From Sphaeramia orbicularis (Eukaryota; Chordata; Actinopteri; Kurtiformes; Apogonidae): a stretch of DNA of 64,000 bases. Shown here piece by piece: positions 34,972-64,000 of this stretch. The position numbers and the translations under genes are program-made. The notes under the pieces are model-generated. The model was not told the origin of the DNA. It did no database searches and saw nothing but the letters and a program-made list of their open reading frames with translations. Every line of letters starts with the position of its first letter. The first letter of the stretch is position 1. The stretch spans positions 9,252,692 to 9,316,691 of the forward strand of contig NC_043961.1 of the NCBI RefSeq assembly GCF_902148855.1, read 5' to 3'.

Positions 34972-37461
34972 TTAAGCAGGTCCAACTTTGGAGACTTCAG
35001 TCACTGATGCTGATGATGAAGTTTCATCATCATCTCCACCCATCCCAAGCATCTTCATCATGCACCCACGGAACTGAGAGGGAAAAGAAGATGAAAACAT
35101 GAATCTACAGTCATTCAAAAACATGAAAATGCATGAACAGAGACAGCAGAAATACTTGTATTATGCTGCTTTCCAGGCAGGTTTTTGAGCCCATAAGTCA
35201 CGAGTTCAAACCACGACTCAGGACTTTGTAACGTTCCAGGCAAGTCACGCCAGACTGTTTGAGTGCAAGGAACTGTGGTAGTTAGATGTAAACAAACCAG
35301 CATGGCGGACCATACGTTATGTTCATTTACAGTCATTTCTATCGCCAAAGGTGTTTGTTCTTTGCTTATTTGAGGGAAACAGAGGAGGAAAAATGGCGCA
35401 TAAGGCAAGAGAAGCAGTTCTACCTTTTATGTTACATTATTTGTATATTTGGATACATATTTGGTATTAGTTTATCCTTGTCCTAACACTAGAGTAGCTG
35501 CTGATTCTGCAGAACATTTGCAGATAAATAACGTCAGAGCAATACCTTGTTTTAATAAACAATCTGCATAAACACCGCATCCATGGGGGCCGCCATTGTT
35601 GTTTCACGGGCTACATGACGTCAGAACTCAGAACTGGGAGAACATGGATCTAGTAGGCGTTCACAGGTGAGAAGTCACAGGTTTGACTGTCATTCCAGTG
35701 CATTTTCACCGGTAGAAGGGTGGAAAAACACGAGTTACGGGTGGACTGGAACGCAGCATTAAACCCCCTTATGTGGAAAGTTTACTTGTGGACTTTTACA
35801 CCCACAGGCAGCATCCTCTTATTTTTCCATGAAATGGCAATATCCTGCCACTGACTCCCTCTTAAAATGACATATGTTCACTTTGTTGTTTTCATTCCAA
35901 CCCTGAACCCACCTGTTTATTGAAGAGGATGTAGATAACAGGATTGTAGACCGCAGATGCCTTCGAGAAACAGGAGGGGATGGTGGCCAGTCGCAGGTCA
36001 AATGGCTGCCCCCGGTTGTTTACAACCCAGACTGCAAAGGAGGCATAGGGCATCCAGCAGACCAGGAAGCCCACCACCATGATCACCACCATCCGGGTCA
36101 CCTCCTTCTCTGCCTTCTGGGTGGAGGCGGACTCAGCCTGGGCCCTGGCTGCCTGTTGAAACAGAAGATGGCCTTAGTTTTTACTTCAGCTCCTGGGATT
36201 CCTCATTATCTTTTGTAGTTTTGAAAACATAATCTGAGTTCTAAAAGCAGTGTCATTTTTTTGTGTTTTTTCAGAAAATACTTACCAGAAAATACCTCTC
36301 TTTTTTTTTTTTTTGTAAATGTGTTTTATTGATTTTAGAAACAGAGAAGAATCGCCCCTCAGTTTGGAGGGATACAGAACATCAAGACATTTTACAGTAT
36401 ACAGTCATCCCCAAAGTGCTGAGGTCCATATCCCTCAGGTGCATTGCCACATTGAGTCATTCCCGTCCCAGTCTATCCACCCACCTACCCACCCAGTGGC
36501 CGAAACTCACTCCGTACCCAAAACCCACCTAACATCCACCCACCCACAGGGTAAAATACTTGTACCATTTTCATTGTGAAGAGCAGCTGGGCGTAGCAGA
36601 AGACGATGGTCGCAAAAGGGACGGCGAAGCAGAAGCAGAAGAGGAACATCACGTAGGATTCGTTGTTGTATTTATTGTTTGTGGTGTACCAGTCTGGACC
36701 ACAGGAGCACTGCAGCCCCTCTGGGATGTACCTGGAGAGACAGTGACAAGCACTATGAGTACATATCCGCATCTACATGTGATTGTTTAAGTTGGTTCCT
36801 AAAACTGACCTGCTCCATCCACACAGAGGGGGAACGGATGCCATCAGTGCAAATATCCATGTGAATACACAACAAGCTATAGCGTGATCTGGCTTGAAAA
36901 TAAAGTTTCCCAGTGGCTTGCAGATGACCAGCCATCGTTCAAAAGCTACCACAGCCAGGGACCACAGGCTGACCATACCTGCAACGACACACAGTAAAGC
37001 TTCAACTCTTTTACATTCACATGACTGTTGAAGTGGCTCCCTATTAGTTTGATCATCATCATCTTTTGTTATTTCTTCTTACCACCAAGTGTCGCCATAA
37101 AACCCTCGACCTTGCATGCTAGTGGCCCAAAGATAAAATATCTAGACGCAAAGGAGCAGCATGCAGTGAAGGAGCCGACACAGGATACAATAAGGTTAGC
37201 TATGGCCAGGTTCACCAGGATGTAGTTGAGGTGGGATCGGAGCTTCTTGTATTGGACGGTGCATGCGATGGTGAGGGCGTTGATCGCAGTTCCAACTACA
37301 AATACGAAAAACATGAATCCTGCCATTGAGTAAAACACGCCCACATTCCCCAAATGATCTTGAGGAACTAAGAAAGGGCTGAGTGATGTGATGTTGTTGG
37401 TGTCCAGAGGGATCGGTATCCAGAAGTCCTCTGGCAACTCCATTCCACGATCTGTCCTCAT
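34972..37461 (-). CDS. sws2a: Short-wavelength-sensitive 2 cone opsin, SWS2A type (copy next to SWS2B), complete, 5 exons, 351 aa
   Basis: Blue cone pigment. Exons (minus strand): 37461-37083, 36978-36810, 36731-36566, 36152-35913, 35073-34972; lengths 379/169/166/240/102, open throughout, stop TAA. Start ATG at 37461 ([14 protein letters not shown]) matches the length of the neighbouring paralogues; further in-frame ATGs lie at 37476 and 37491. Counterion E113, disulfide cysteines and K296 (SKASAVYNP) are present. Residues at tuning positions (bovine numbering) are A94, S97, M116, T118, A269, S292. The C-terminus has the Ser/Thr-rich tail and ends VSKVGPA. A TTTAAAAG box (37633-37640) and an AGATTA (OTX-like) motif about 40 bp further upstream suggest the promoter; a long AC/AT dinucleotide tract lies just beyond. 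Minus-strand AATAAA at 34798-34803. Whether this is the alpha or beta form of SWS2A known in percomorphs is not decided here. Confidence 0.95.
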
Positions 37462-37632
37462 TCTGCCTGTTTTCATATGACTATTGAGCACAAGCTGGAA
37501 TTTCTCACTGCCTAATGTATCACATATACGAGAAAACTGAAAACAAAAGCTTTAAGAAGCAGGGTTAAATGCCACTTTGTCAGGGTTCCTAATGTCTCTG
37601 CTATCTGCTGTCCATCTCATGTGGTGGACTGA

Positions 37633-37670
37633 CTTTTAAAGAGTACAAGGCTGTTCCCCTAACCAGATTA
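37633..37670 (-). promoter_or_regulatory. Putative promoter of the SWS2A copy at 35-37.5 kb
   Basis: Minus-strand TTTAAAAG (37640-37633) about 170 bp before the ATG, with a TAATCT (OTX-like) motif about 25 bp further upstream. Motif-based only. Confidence 0.4.
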
Positions 37671-37782
37671 ACAAATTTGAGGTTTGCATTAATTGGTGTA
37701 ATTTGTTTATCAGCTCCCACTACTGTGAGCTGCCAATTAGGTTACAGTCCGGATGATGCACAACTCCCACATCGCACTTTCT

Positions 37783-37995
<213 letters not shown>

Positions 37996-39370
37996 AGTGA
38001 AGATTTGGTCACCTTTTTATATAAAAAAGAAACTACTGGAACGTGTTACAACTTCCTGTGTTACATTAATATCAGTATGAAGAGAAACAACTTCTAAAGT
38101 GTTCCATGTTGACAAAAGAGCACAGACAGTATCCTGATAGGACATCTGTCTAATGAGTGAATATAAAGGACTTATCCTGTAAAATTTACCAAATTCTTTG
38201 CTTGGATTCAGTGTAAGAAGGTCACAATTGAGGTTTTCTTCAAAACATTGTCTGCTGGCATTTGAATGAACATACACAAACATGGAACATGTAAAAACGT
38301 TCACCTATGAAGACACACACCAACACATTAGACTCTGGTTAAAGGTTAATCCCACTTCCTTAAGGAAGAGCCTCGCAGGTTTTTGTCCCGTTAATCTGAT
38401 TTACAGTAACACAAAATCCAGTAATCTCATGCTCCAAAGCCCTTTACAATCCACTCTACTGGTTTAACTTAATAGGTGTGTGATGTTTTTAGCCTGTTTC
38501 CTCTGCCCCTCGTCTGAAAAGCTGTGTAAGACTTTAAGAACACCATGTAGGCCAAGCAAGAACACTGCACCGCTCATAACAGAGGCGCACCGCTGCACCC
38601 CCTCCAACTTCAACTTTCAACTTTATTTATCCTTAGGACAGTAAATTGGGTGAGCAGCAGGGATCATAAACACATGAGCACATACACAGAAACAGCACCA
38701 CCAGATGACACCACAATAAAATTACACAATACAGGACAACACACACTGGAGCCCCTCCCTTCAAACACAAATGACAAAGGTCCAATAGGACAGAACACAA
38801 GTTAATTGCCATAATGGCCATGAGCATTAAAAGATAAATAATCACATAAAAAATTTATAGATATCAGCTAAGTGAATTCAGATTCCTAATATCCACAGGA
38901 ATAAAGGAATCCCTAACACGTCCAGATCTCAATTGAGGAAGCCTAAAACTGTGTCCAGAGGGGGGCAAATTAAACTCCTCAAAAAGTGGGTGATCAGGGC
39001 AGTTTAAAATGTGTCCATTCATATGTTAGAGGAAACTGCTAATGTGTCAATGAATTTTACATTTGACATATTCACATAATGTTGTGTTCTTTTGTATTAC
39101 GGCTTTGAAAGCACAAGAATCTTATTTTTAAAAAGGAACATCAGAACAAACAGTACTGAAGCCTTGACATGAATATTTTTTTTATTACTGACTTTTTTCC
39201 TTTTTTCTTTTGCTGTGCAAAAACAATGTAGCTGAGCTAAAAGAATAACACACATTTTCTATGCAGTTCAAAGCAGTAAACATCATCAGGTGTTAATATT
39301 TACAACACAGAAAAATCAGTTATCCATGTGTCAGTGGTTTGAAAAAAAAATTAAAAAGTGGATTTGCTGC
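37996..39370. other. Intergenic between the two SWS2A genes
   Basis: AT-rich, with a fish repeat starting about 38608 (TTTATTTATCCTTAGGACAG) to roughly 38990. The part next to 39370 is the 3' UTR of the SWS2A copy at 39.4-40.9 kb. No gene. Confidence 0.55.
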
Positions 39371-40930
<1,560 letters not shown>

Positions 40931-41037
40931 TTTTCCCCTGATGAAAAAATATCAGGTTTTGTATTGAAGAGATATTGGTTCAGTACCGTCTGCAGCTCGG
41001 GTTTGGTGCCGCAGTCCATTAAGGAAAAGAAAGGACA

Positions 41038-41153
41038 TATTTATAAAGCTGTGAGGATCAACATTTAATGAATTTAATGATTAAATAATTGATTAATTGA
41101 GTAACAATCAAAAAGGAATCAATTGTCCAGGAGACTTTTGTGCAATCGGATTA
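41038..41153 (-). promoter_or_regulatory. Putative promoter of the SWS2A copy next to HCFC1
   Basis: Minus-strand TATAAATA (41045-41038) about 108 bp before the ATG and a TAATCC CRX/OTX core at 41153-41148, an arrangement similar to the LWS promoter. Confidence 0.5.
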
Positions 41154-41329
41154 AGTCGAAATTTTTGGAGGCCAATGCAATATTTCAGAAAACTGCATGT
41201 TTTTTTTTTTCCTCATCCTGTAAATGCTGTTTATTACTAAAAAAGAGGGATGAAGAATGCACTCAAACAGACCCAAATGGTATATAATATATATGAAGGT
41301 ACCTGCACTTTGAGGCTGTTGTTAATACT

Positions 41330-41535
41330 TTCTGTGCCAAGATGATCGGATTTAATTTGAGAACATCGTCTTGGAATCAGCTAAGTCGGTCATCAGTGCT
41401 CTTATTGCAGCTAATCACATTCAGCCTTCCCTCAGGTAACCTGCTTTCTGTGGGCATCAGGGTGGATGATCTCTGCCTTCATTATCCTATCAGGAGGAGG
41501 AAAGGATTACCGTGTCCTAAACCCATATCCTGAGC
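41330..41535. promoter_or_regulatory. Candidate conserved non-coding element upstream of SWS2A
   Basis: Non-repetitive block in an otherwise AT-rich, repeat-laden spacer. It contains GCTAATCA, GCTAAG and, on the minus strand, TAATCC (41509-41504), all OTX/CRX-like, plus balanced base composition. Position at the HCFC1 end of the opsin array suits a shared enhancer. Conservation could not be tested. Confidence 0.35.
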
Positions 41536-41968
41536 TACAAGCCAGAGCACCTGTATTTTTTTCATGCAACAGTGTCATTTCCTGCATATTTTATGTGCTG
41601 AAAAAAGAGCTTATATATAGAATAATATAGACACCTGTTATTGTTGATGTGTTACCAGTTTAATGTTTTGGTATTTGTTCAAGTAAAAGTGCCAGGAGAA
41701 TGAGCCAAAATTAGGAGGCACGGCAGGTTAATTTCAATAGCACATTATATAGCAATTCAAAGTGCTTTACATAAAACATAAAAGCATTACAGGAGGGAAA
41801 GCAATAAAAAGTATAGGCATTAAAATAAATAAATAAAAAATAACAACAAATAAACAGATAAAACAGATAAATGAGAATAACTGAGTTTATTTTGTCCATT
41901 GGATGGTTAACATATAAAAATTTTAGATGAATATTCTTCATAGATTTGATGCGCAGTATTAATTAGAT

Positions 41969-42899
41969 AAAGGGTGCCAAACATACGACCTGTGGGCCAG
42001 AACTGGCCCCCCAAACACTCTAATCCGGTCTGCAGGATGAAGTGGAGAGATTAAAAAATTACACTGAACATATAACAATCCAGTCCACCAATCCACTTTA
42101 TTTATAGCACATTTAAACAACAAGAACGTCTCCAAAGTGCTGCACATCAGACAAACAATAAAACAATTAAGAGAAATACTAAAAACAATAAATAAATACA
42201 TAAAATTACAGGAATGCTCTAAATAGCACAAAATCAAATAGTTAAAAAGTAAGAAAATCAATAAAAGTAAACAAACAAATAAATAACAGACACAGAGGAC
42301 CACACAACTCACACAGAATTAAAAGCCAGAGAATAAAAGTGGGTCTTAAGACAAGACTTAAAACACTCCACTGTGAGGTCACCTGCAGCTCAATATGATG
42401 TAAAACAGGATGGGAGTGGTCAAATAATAACACTATAACTTGTAAATGATGACACCTACAATACCTTTTTTGTTATAGTGAAAAAAAGAAAAATTACATG
42501 ATGAAATTGTTTACATTTACAAACTATCCTTTAAAAAAGCTGAATAATCTAAGACCATGAACAACTTAATATTTCTTGAGAAAAATAATGGAAATTTTAA
42601 AACTATTCTGCGACATAATCTTGTTAAAATCTCACTTTTTTTGCACAAAAACAACAACAACAAAAAAAGTGCAGTTGTATTAGTAAATTGCACTTTTTTT
42701 TCTTCATAAATTTCAGGTTGCTTATGGTTGTTCCGGTTATTCACATTTTTATAATATATCTGAACTTTTTTCACACTAAAAGAGGAAACTTTGGATTATT
42801 ATTTATAGGTTATTATGTTGTTATTTTACTAGTCCGGCTCACTTTAGATCAAATTGGGCTGAATGTGGAACCTGAACTAAAATGACTTTGACACCTCTG
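41969..42899. mobile_element. hAT-like MITE with 8-bp target duplication and an internal insertion
   Basis: From AAAGGGTGCCAAACATACG to ACTTTGACACCTCTG, flanked by perfect AATTAGAT duplications (41961-41968, 42900-42907). About 350 bp (42083-42430) of unrelated repeat is inserted inside; it shares the CAAAGTGCT-type motif with repeats near 41750 and 55085. Confidence 0.85.
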
Positions 42900-42907
42900 A
42901 ATTAGAT

Positions 42908-45562
42908 AATGAAACTAAGGCGTATTTTGTTAAATATTTAAAAAGACATGCTGCTGATTTGAGCTGTATTTCTCCAGTAAATGCATCTAATTTACATTTT
43001 ACTCCAAGTATTTTCTTGATAAATCCAATAAATATACATATGTTAAAACCAATTAGAATAGTTCCCTATAAAAGCAAAACAAAGGCTATCAAACAGTAAA
43101 ACAGATTTTTTTTTAAATTGCTGTAACATCATTATTTAAATGTTTCATCTAATAAATGGATATTTGTTTGTTGTTTTGGTAGTTCAGACAATCAGCATTT
43201 AGGGTACAAGAAAAAAAAATCAAAAATGAAATGAACAGCTGAAGGACACCTCACTCATCAAACTATGCAATTTTTATTTACTTATTTTTTCATTTAACAG
43301 GAAAGGTGGTTGGTTTATGATTTGGTAGAAAATCTTAGACTAAAACATAAAAAACTGACTTTATATTGTGCACAGGATTGTGGATATAAATTGTAAATTG
43401 CTGCCCCCCCCCCCCCCTCAATTATTTTATTTACCTTTATTTAACCATTTCTATAGAAATACATCAGTTGTTTTCCTCAAATTTTACAGTCTGTATCAAT
43501 TTAAATAAATCCATTAAAGAGATAGTGTAGCAGGTTTTGATTCCAACAAATACATGAAAATAAAATAAAACAAAATTAAATTAAATAAGATAAAATTAAT
43601 TAAAATAGAATGAAATAAAATAAGATAAAATCAAATCAAATCAAATCAAATCAAATAACATCTGTTGCAGTAATCCTTGATCCGTGCCACTCTGTGTGTC
43701 TTTACGTCACATGTGTCTTAAGCCTCACAAACATCAGTTCTCAGGTGGATTCCTAAAGCTCTTACAGTGTGTAAACCATTACAGACAAATGTCTTACAGG
43801 AATTAAATGACAGGAAGGTCAATGTGTTAGTCTGAGCTCCACTGACCTGTTGAACCTGCAATTACATGATTCCACTAAACCTAAAGGAGGATGAAACTGT
43901 TACGAAGCAAGTAACTGATGCAATGGGACAAACAGTATAAGAGGCATGTTCTTTATTTTGTATTTGACACAGTAGCTGCATTAGTTGAAACAGTGGTTAC
44001 AAATGTCTGCTTTTTTTAGGGTGATTTAATTATTTAGTTAAACAATATCAACATTAAAAAAAAATAATATCACAGGTTTACAGTCTGTGATAAAATACTG
44101 ACAATGAAAATATAATAAAGTCATCAGATATGATCTAATCCACTACACATGTAACATTTAAAATGAAAAACAAAAGGGACACTGAGAATGAATTTACACT
44201 AAATGTGGCATGATGGATTCTACAATAAGCTACATTCAATCTGATATTGATTCATCATTTCTCAACTTTCCAGATCAGAGTTCATTTTTCGTTGTGGCTT
44301 CTTCACTCCTTCCCTTTAACTTTTCCAACAAATACTAAAATAATGTCATTTTATATAATACATACCAGATTTGATCATGTTTATTTCAGTTATTGGCATA
44401 TATTTTTGTGCATGTTAATTGATTACAGCATTTAACTTGATCATAGTGTCCTTGTGGGATATCAAGAGCAACACAGTAAAAGGTAAAAAAAGGATGCACA
44501 AATAATGGTATGCAAAAAATATGTGTGAGATGTTAATGTCTTCCTTTTGGTATAGTACCTACTGTATGTGTTAAATGAAATAAAGTTGAACAGTACTGAT
44601 ATAATATAAGTGGCATCTGTGTCATCAGCATTTCATTATAATAATAAAAAACAAACTCTTGCACATTTATTATGAAATGCATTGTGGAAGTGAATGCATA
44701 CAGTTTTTCCTTCCAGCCACAGTAAGTTATTTAGAACACACGAAAAATATTACATCCCAAACCTCCACTCCTATTCTGACTTACTGTACATAATATCAGA
44801 AATGTCTGCCATCTAGTGGCACCATGGTGCATTACAAAAGAAGAGAACGCTTTTTTATGGATGTGGAAGTCAAGAATTGCGCCTTGAATGTCCTGCCAAT
44901 AACCTGTGTCTCTGCCATGAGAACATCTGAAACAAATGAAAAACTTGAATTAGTCACAAGGAGATAAAATATACAAAATAAACAGACCAAATGGAAAGAC
45001 ATGTACCATAGAATTTTAACGAACTGTGAATAAAATGAGTGGGAAATATGTATGGTGCTTAAGAAACTTAAATGAGTAGCATATGGAAGTTGATGCACAT
45101 AAAACACAACATATGGAAATCCAGAATAAAATATATGTTAGAAAATATATCAGTGATACACGTTTGTGTTCATTATTGTTGTTACTTGTGTCTTAATAAA
45201 CATACCAAATATTAAAAATATTAAACGATTTTTATTTTACGGCATTTCTCTTATAGGCTGATTCACACATCTATCCTATTCTGCAGATTGGCGAAACTAG
45301 TTTTAAAAAATATTTCAGGAAAGCGGTTTGTATCTGCGCAATCAAATCTCTCCCAAGGGACAGAAGTTTATACATTTTCCAGATGTGAACTTCTTAGAGC
45401 ATATACTGTTGTACATTAAACTGAATTTAGTAACTCTGACGTGACCATAAAAAGCCTCAAAAATACAACTCTGCCTATGCTGAATATATGGACAACCTCA
45501 CTGTATATTTATTACAATTTATTATTTTCCGACTAAGTTATGTGCGCAGTTGGGGCTCTTGT
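42908..45562. other. AT-rich spacer between opsins and HCFC1
   Basis: Contains a C run near 43403, a TCAAA array at about 43630-43657 and the CTCF-like motif at 44807. No coding exon or RNA gene recognised. Confidence 0.55.
44807..44821 (-). promoter_or_regulatory. CTCF-like motif
   Basis: Minus strand TGCCACTAGATGGCA fits the CTCF core consensus (CCASYAGRKGGC). It lies between the opsins and HCFC1. Confidence 0.5.
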
Positions 45563-45577
45563 GTCAGTAGAGGGCGC
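45563..45577 (+). promoter_or_regulatory. CTCF-like motif
   Basis: Plus strand TCAGTAGAGGGCGCG fits the CTCF core except at its first base. It is 0.75 kb from the motif at 44807 and in the opposite orientation, just outside the HCFC1 promoter region. Confidence 0.5.
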
Positions 45578-45699
45578 GCTCATGGTATATGTGGGCGTGG
45601 CACTTTTATTTCTGTGAGCACTAAATCTGTAAATTACTGTTGCTGCACTATTATTTTCTACATGTTGTAATATCTAAGTAGGTTTGGGCCGAGATAAAG

Positions 45700-47298
45700 T
45701 TAGCTTCCCCTTAAAATGCTGAAATAAAGAGGTTCCTGTACGGATGTCGCCATCTTTAGTAAGGGACAATAAGCCCCGCGATATAAGACAACTTGTTGTA
45801 AATTGCAAAAACTCATCAAATGTTTACTTTGCAGCGATTCCAACAGTTTTTTGAAGCACTTCACTGAGCACGGTATGTTTCACCGATTTTCCGAGGCATA
45901 TAACAAAAAAATACATATGCGATAAGATCCGAAATGGTCAGCGAGCGGGTCTGTGCCGCCATGTTTACTTTGGGTGACGCCAGCTCTCTTCCATTTTCCT
46001 CCGCCTCTGGTTGTCAAGAAGATGGCAGCTTCCAGGCAGGCATGAGAGGAAATACTTCTTCACAAATCGAATGAATTTGGATTATTGCCGCGAGATAAGA
46101 CCACCTATCAGTGTTTTTGCAATCACTGCATCGAAATAAGTAAGTGCAATTCTAAAATAATTACGCCTTTTGGGGGTTGTCATGTTTTGTTGTGGCAAGC
46201 CGCCCGGCCATTTTTCTTGTGGGATCTATAGAAGTAGGCCGATTGTCGAAAAGATGGCTGCTTCCAGAGACGGCATGAAACATAATAACACTTTGTTTAT
46301 GCAGTTAAACTCTGTTTAGCTACGATTTCGGAGTGTTGTTGCAATTGCTTTTGTGTCAGGTAAATTATGCATACCAAAATACCATGAAAGTACATTGCAT
46401 TTAATTGTAAAATTAGGCGACGCTTTGACAGATGTCAAACGTATTGCTAACGCTGTTAGCATCGGCAAATTAGGTTGAGCAAGTAGCAGCTAGTGCTAAC
46501 GGAATGTAGCTAATGTTTGAAGCTATATAAATACAGCGACGGTGTCCAAAACGCAGTATATTTTAGTATTTCATTCGATGGGAGTTTATGAAGGCGCTTT
46601 TGGCAAAACGTGCAATTGTCAAAGTATGATTTAAACATTTTTCTAACAGTAATATTCGCTGTAAAGGGATTGCAAAGATTGGCTAGCTTGCTAGCTACAA
46701 TATGGCGACTCCCAGAGAGGCATGAAAATAGCCGACTCTTGCTAACGGTTTAAACTGTGGATGAAGTATGTATTACAACGGTGTATATGTCCGGTTTGCT
46801 GACTCGGTGATAATGCTTTGAATTTGCTTTCATTGTTACGCGTTATTTTGCTAATGTAGTTAGTAGTCTTTTGAGTATTTTTCTTGTTCATTCGCTTCCG
46901 CCATTTTTCAGACTGGCAGTAGCGTTAGCGGGGGTTTGTTTGGCTGCAAGATGGCTGCTTCCATAGATTGAAATTCAATGGTTAGAAACAACTAAAACAA
47001 AACTTGCATGCCGGATAGATTTCATTTTATTTCCTAGAACAACATAACGCATCAGTTGCTTTACAAGGGGCCAGCAATTGCTTGAAAGCTTTATTCACTT
47101 TCATGTGTCGGAGTGTATGTATTTATTAAGCGAAGCTAATTGCTAACAGTTAAGCTTCTCAGCTGCAATGACCGCACCAACTGCTTTTCAACTTAACTGC
47201 AGTCCCAAGTCAGAGGCTGCTCTTATGTTTCTGCCGTCGAAATGCCACGATCGCTTAAGCAGCTCAGACAAATGATGTTTTATTATTCCCTTCGACAG
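45700..47298 (+). promoter_or_regulatory. HCFC1 promoter and 5' untranslated region with YY1-type motifs
   Basis: TATA-less, relatively CpG-containing region. YY1-like ATGGC motifs occur at 45746-45756 (minus, AAGATGGCGAC), 45955-45965 (minus, AACATGGCGGC), 46019-46029, 46251-46261, 46699-46709, 46896-46908 (minus) and 46948-46958. Four of them (near 46020, 46251, 46699 and 46948) sit in a degenerate AAGATGGCTGCTTCC-AGAGGCATGA repeat. A possible non-coding exon donor (GTAAGTG) is at about 46140; the acceptor before the first coding exon is at 47298. Confidence 0.55.
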
Positions 47299-47303
47299 AA
47301 GTC

Positions 47304-62325
<15,022 letters not shown>

Positions 62326-63926
62326 GGTTGCCCCGAGCCCCCCCCTCCACCCACCCAGTCTTTTGTCCTTTTTCCACTCGCTGTCCTTTTATCAGGAAGA
62401 CTGACCTTCACCCCCTCCACCTCTTCATCCTCATCCTAATCTCATCCTCCACCTTCAAGTCTCAGATCAAGACAGCAGTGGAGGCAGAACAACAGTATGA
62501 AGCCGAGATGAAAGTCAATCTGAGAGAAGTTTCTGTAGATAAACCCTCCTTCCTCCTCGTTCTGTTGGTCGTACTATTTTTAGAGCAACACAAACTTAGA
62601 AGCACATTATCTTTTTAAGCCACACCCCCTTCCATCCTTTTAACATCTGTTTTTGGCTTGTTTCAGTAGTTGAGCAGTATAGAGAAGCATTTACATCTTT
62701 CACAAACTGGGAGCCAGCCTGAGCGTGATGTTTCCTTTTTTTGTCTTTTGTTTTGTGAATCCTGGGGGGATGTAGAGAGAGACTACATGAAATGATGTAC
62801 AGTGTTGAAAAAAATGCTGTGGAGGCATTAGTTTAGATGAGAGGAAAAATCGGTATGGAAACAAATAAAGCACTTGTCCTCAATGAAAAGAGGACATCAA
62901 TTTTTTTTCTTTTTCTTTTTTTTTTTTTTTTTTTGCAAGAAATTTTGCTTCGAGAACCAAGTCTGTACAGTCATCATACTGGACTCCAGTCTCCTGGTAA
63001 TGTCATCACTGTGCGCTTTTTACCCCAAGATGAGGACTGGTGGCCGACACTTTGACGTGGACAAAAAAAAGGCAAAGGAAGAGATTTGTAGAGAATGAAT
63101 GACAGACTTTGCTAGGACAGAGACTTGCAGCACACACAAAAAAAAACCTTGCAAAATTTTCCCAAAAAATTAGCAAGCAATGACGCAGAGGATCTTTTGT
63201 GTAGTTTATTTTTGTATTTTTTAAGCTTTTTTTTTTCTCCTGTGTGTATGTGTATGTCGTGTGCATTTTTAAAACATCACTTTTTTTAACTGTTGTTCAT
63301 CCCCATAGTTTGTGTTTGTGGGAAGATGGGTGGCTGTACCGAGGTTGCCACTATATTTTTAAAAATCTTCATTCAGTTGGTTGTATGTTCTTGTCGTTAA
63401 CAGATGGTAATGAAAGAGAGGAAGACATGTGTATATGTTCCAAGTAGAACCGCAGAGGTTATAGGACTGAAGGGAACTTTTGAAGTGGACCCAGGGAGAG
63501 AAGAGTTTTTCCTTTGTTTACTGCATCCTACTCAATGCTTGTGTTGCTTTGTTTGCCAAACAGGGAATTTAGCCGGGTATGAGCACCACAACACCTGCTT
63601 TTCATACCCACATCCCATTAATATCCCAATCAGTTGTCCTACTCCTACGCCTTTTATGCTCATAAATGTGGTGTCTCACCTCTTCTTTAATTTTTAGAAT
63701 GGCAAATTATATTAGTAGACATGATTTCCCTATCCTATTGATGTATGTGAATCCATTTAATAAATTTCCATTTTTTTCTTTCACGGCTCTGTATTTCAGA
63801 CTACAGATGGTGTGCAAGCGAACTGTGACATGTAAGCGCGTATGTCTTTGAATGGGAACGTCTTGGGAGGAAAGCTTACATAGCCAGAGTGTACTCACTT
63901 GTAAATTAGTTCGTTCATAGAGCAAG

Positions 63927-63932
63927 AATAAA
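63927..63932 (+). terminator. Candidate HCFC1 poly(A) signal
   Basis: AATAAA 1.6 kb past the HCFC1 stop. An earlier AATAAA is at 62864-62869, 0.5 kb past the stop; both may be used. No other gene is visible from 62326 to the window end, so this stretch reads as 3' UTR. Confidence 0.5.
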
Positions 63933-64000
63933 AAGAAAAACGAAACAAAAAAACAAAAACATCTTGGCCTTTTATATAATTACCTGTAACAAACTGTTTT

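Noticed and set aside
35115-35408. 97-codon minus-strand open frame in SWS2A intron 4
   Set aside because: Intronic, no recognisable domain and no splice-consistent partner exons.

Overview
The window is vertebrate, and specifically a percomorph-type teleost: spliced GT-AG genes, many GATA, AC and AAT microsatellites, and abundant fish-type non-autonomous DNA transposons. It is the conserved cone-opsin locus in the order HCFC1 - SWS2A - SWS2A - SWS2B - LWS. All opsins lie on the minus strand and HCFC1 on the plus strand. The species cannot be named from the sequence.

On the minus strand from right to left there are two complete SWS2A-type blue opsins (39.4-40.9 kb, 352 aa; 35.0-37.5 kb, 351 aa), one complete SWS2B-type violet/blue opsin (21.8-31.8 kb, 352 aa) and one complete red/green LWS opsin (12.65-17.16 kb, 357 aa). 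Every exon boundary was read as GT/AG and every frame closes. A plus-strand hairpin matching the teleost miRNA mir-726 lies between SWS2B and LWS, transcribed away from LWS.

The stretch from a purine-rich minisatellite downstream of SWS2B up to a GATA microsatellite in SWS2B intron 3 is present twice: copy B at about 18.5-25.1 kb in its native place, and copy A at about 2.3-11.9 kb, downstream of LWS. Copy A therefore carries a second mir-726 hairpin and an orphan, splice-competent SWS2B exon 4 plus exon 5. Exon 4 is identical in the two copies. The orphan pair lies behind LWS in the same orientation and in matching splice phase, so a hybrid LWS/SWS2B transcript is formally possible.

The right part (47.3-62.3 kb) is a complete 27-coding-exon HCFC1 gene (1,684 aa): Kelch propeller, fibronectin-III parts, basic/Thr-rich core, six contiguous HCF-1 proteolytic repeats in one exon, and the C-terminal nuclear signal. 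Its presumed promoter region (about 45.7-47.0 kb) has no TATA box and is dotted with YY1-type ATGGC motifs. Two CTCF-like motifs lie between it and the opsins.

The rest is intron and intergenic DNA filled with hAT-like MITEs (several with 8-bp target duplications), piggyBac-like TTAA elements, L1-type LINE 3' ends and microsatellites. No retroviral or LTR element, tRNA, rRNA or CRISPR array was recognised.
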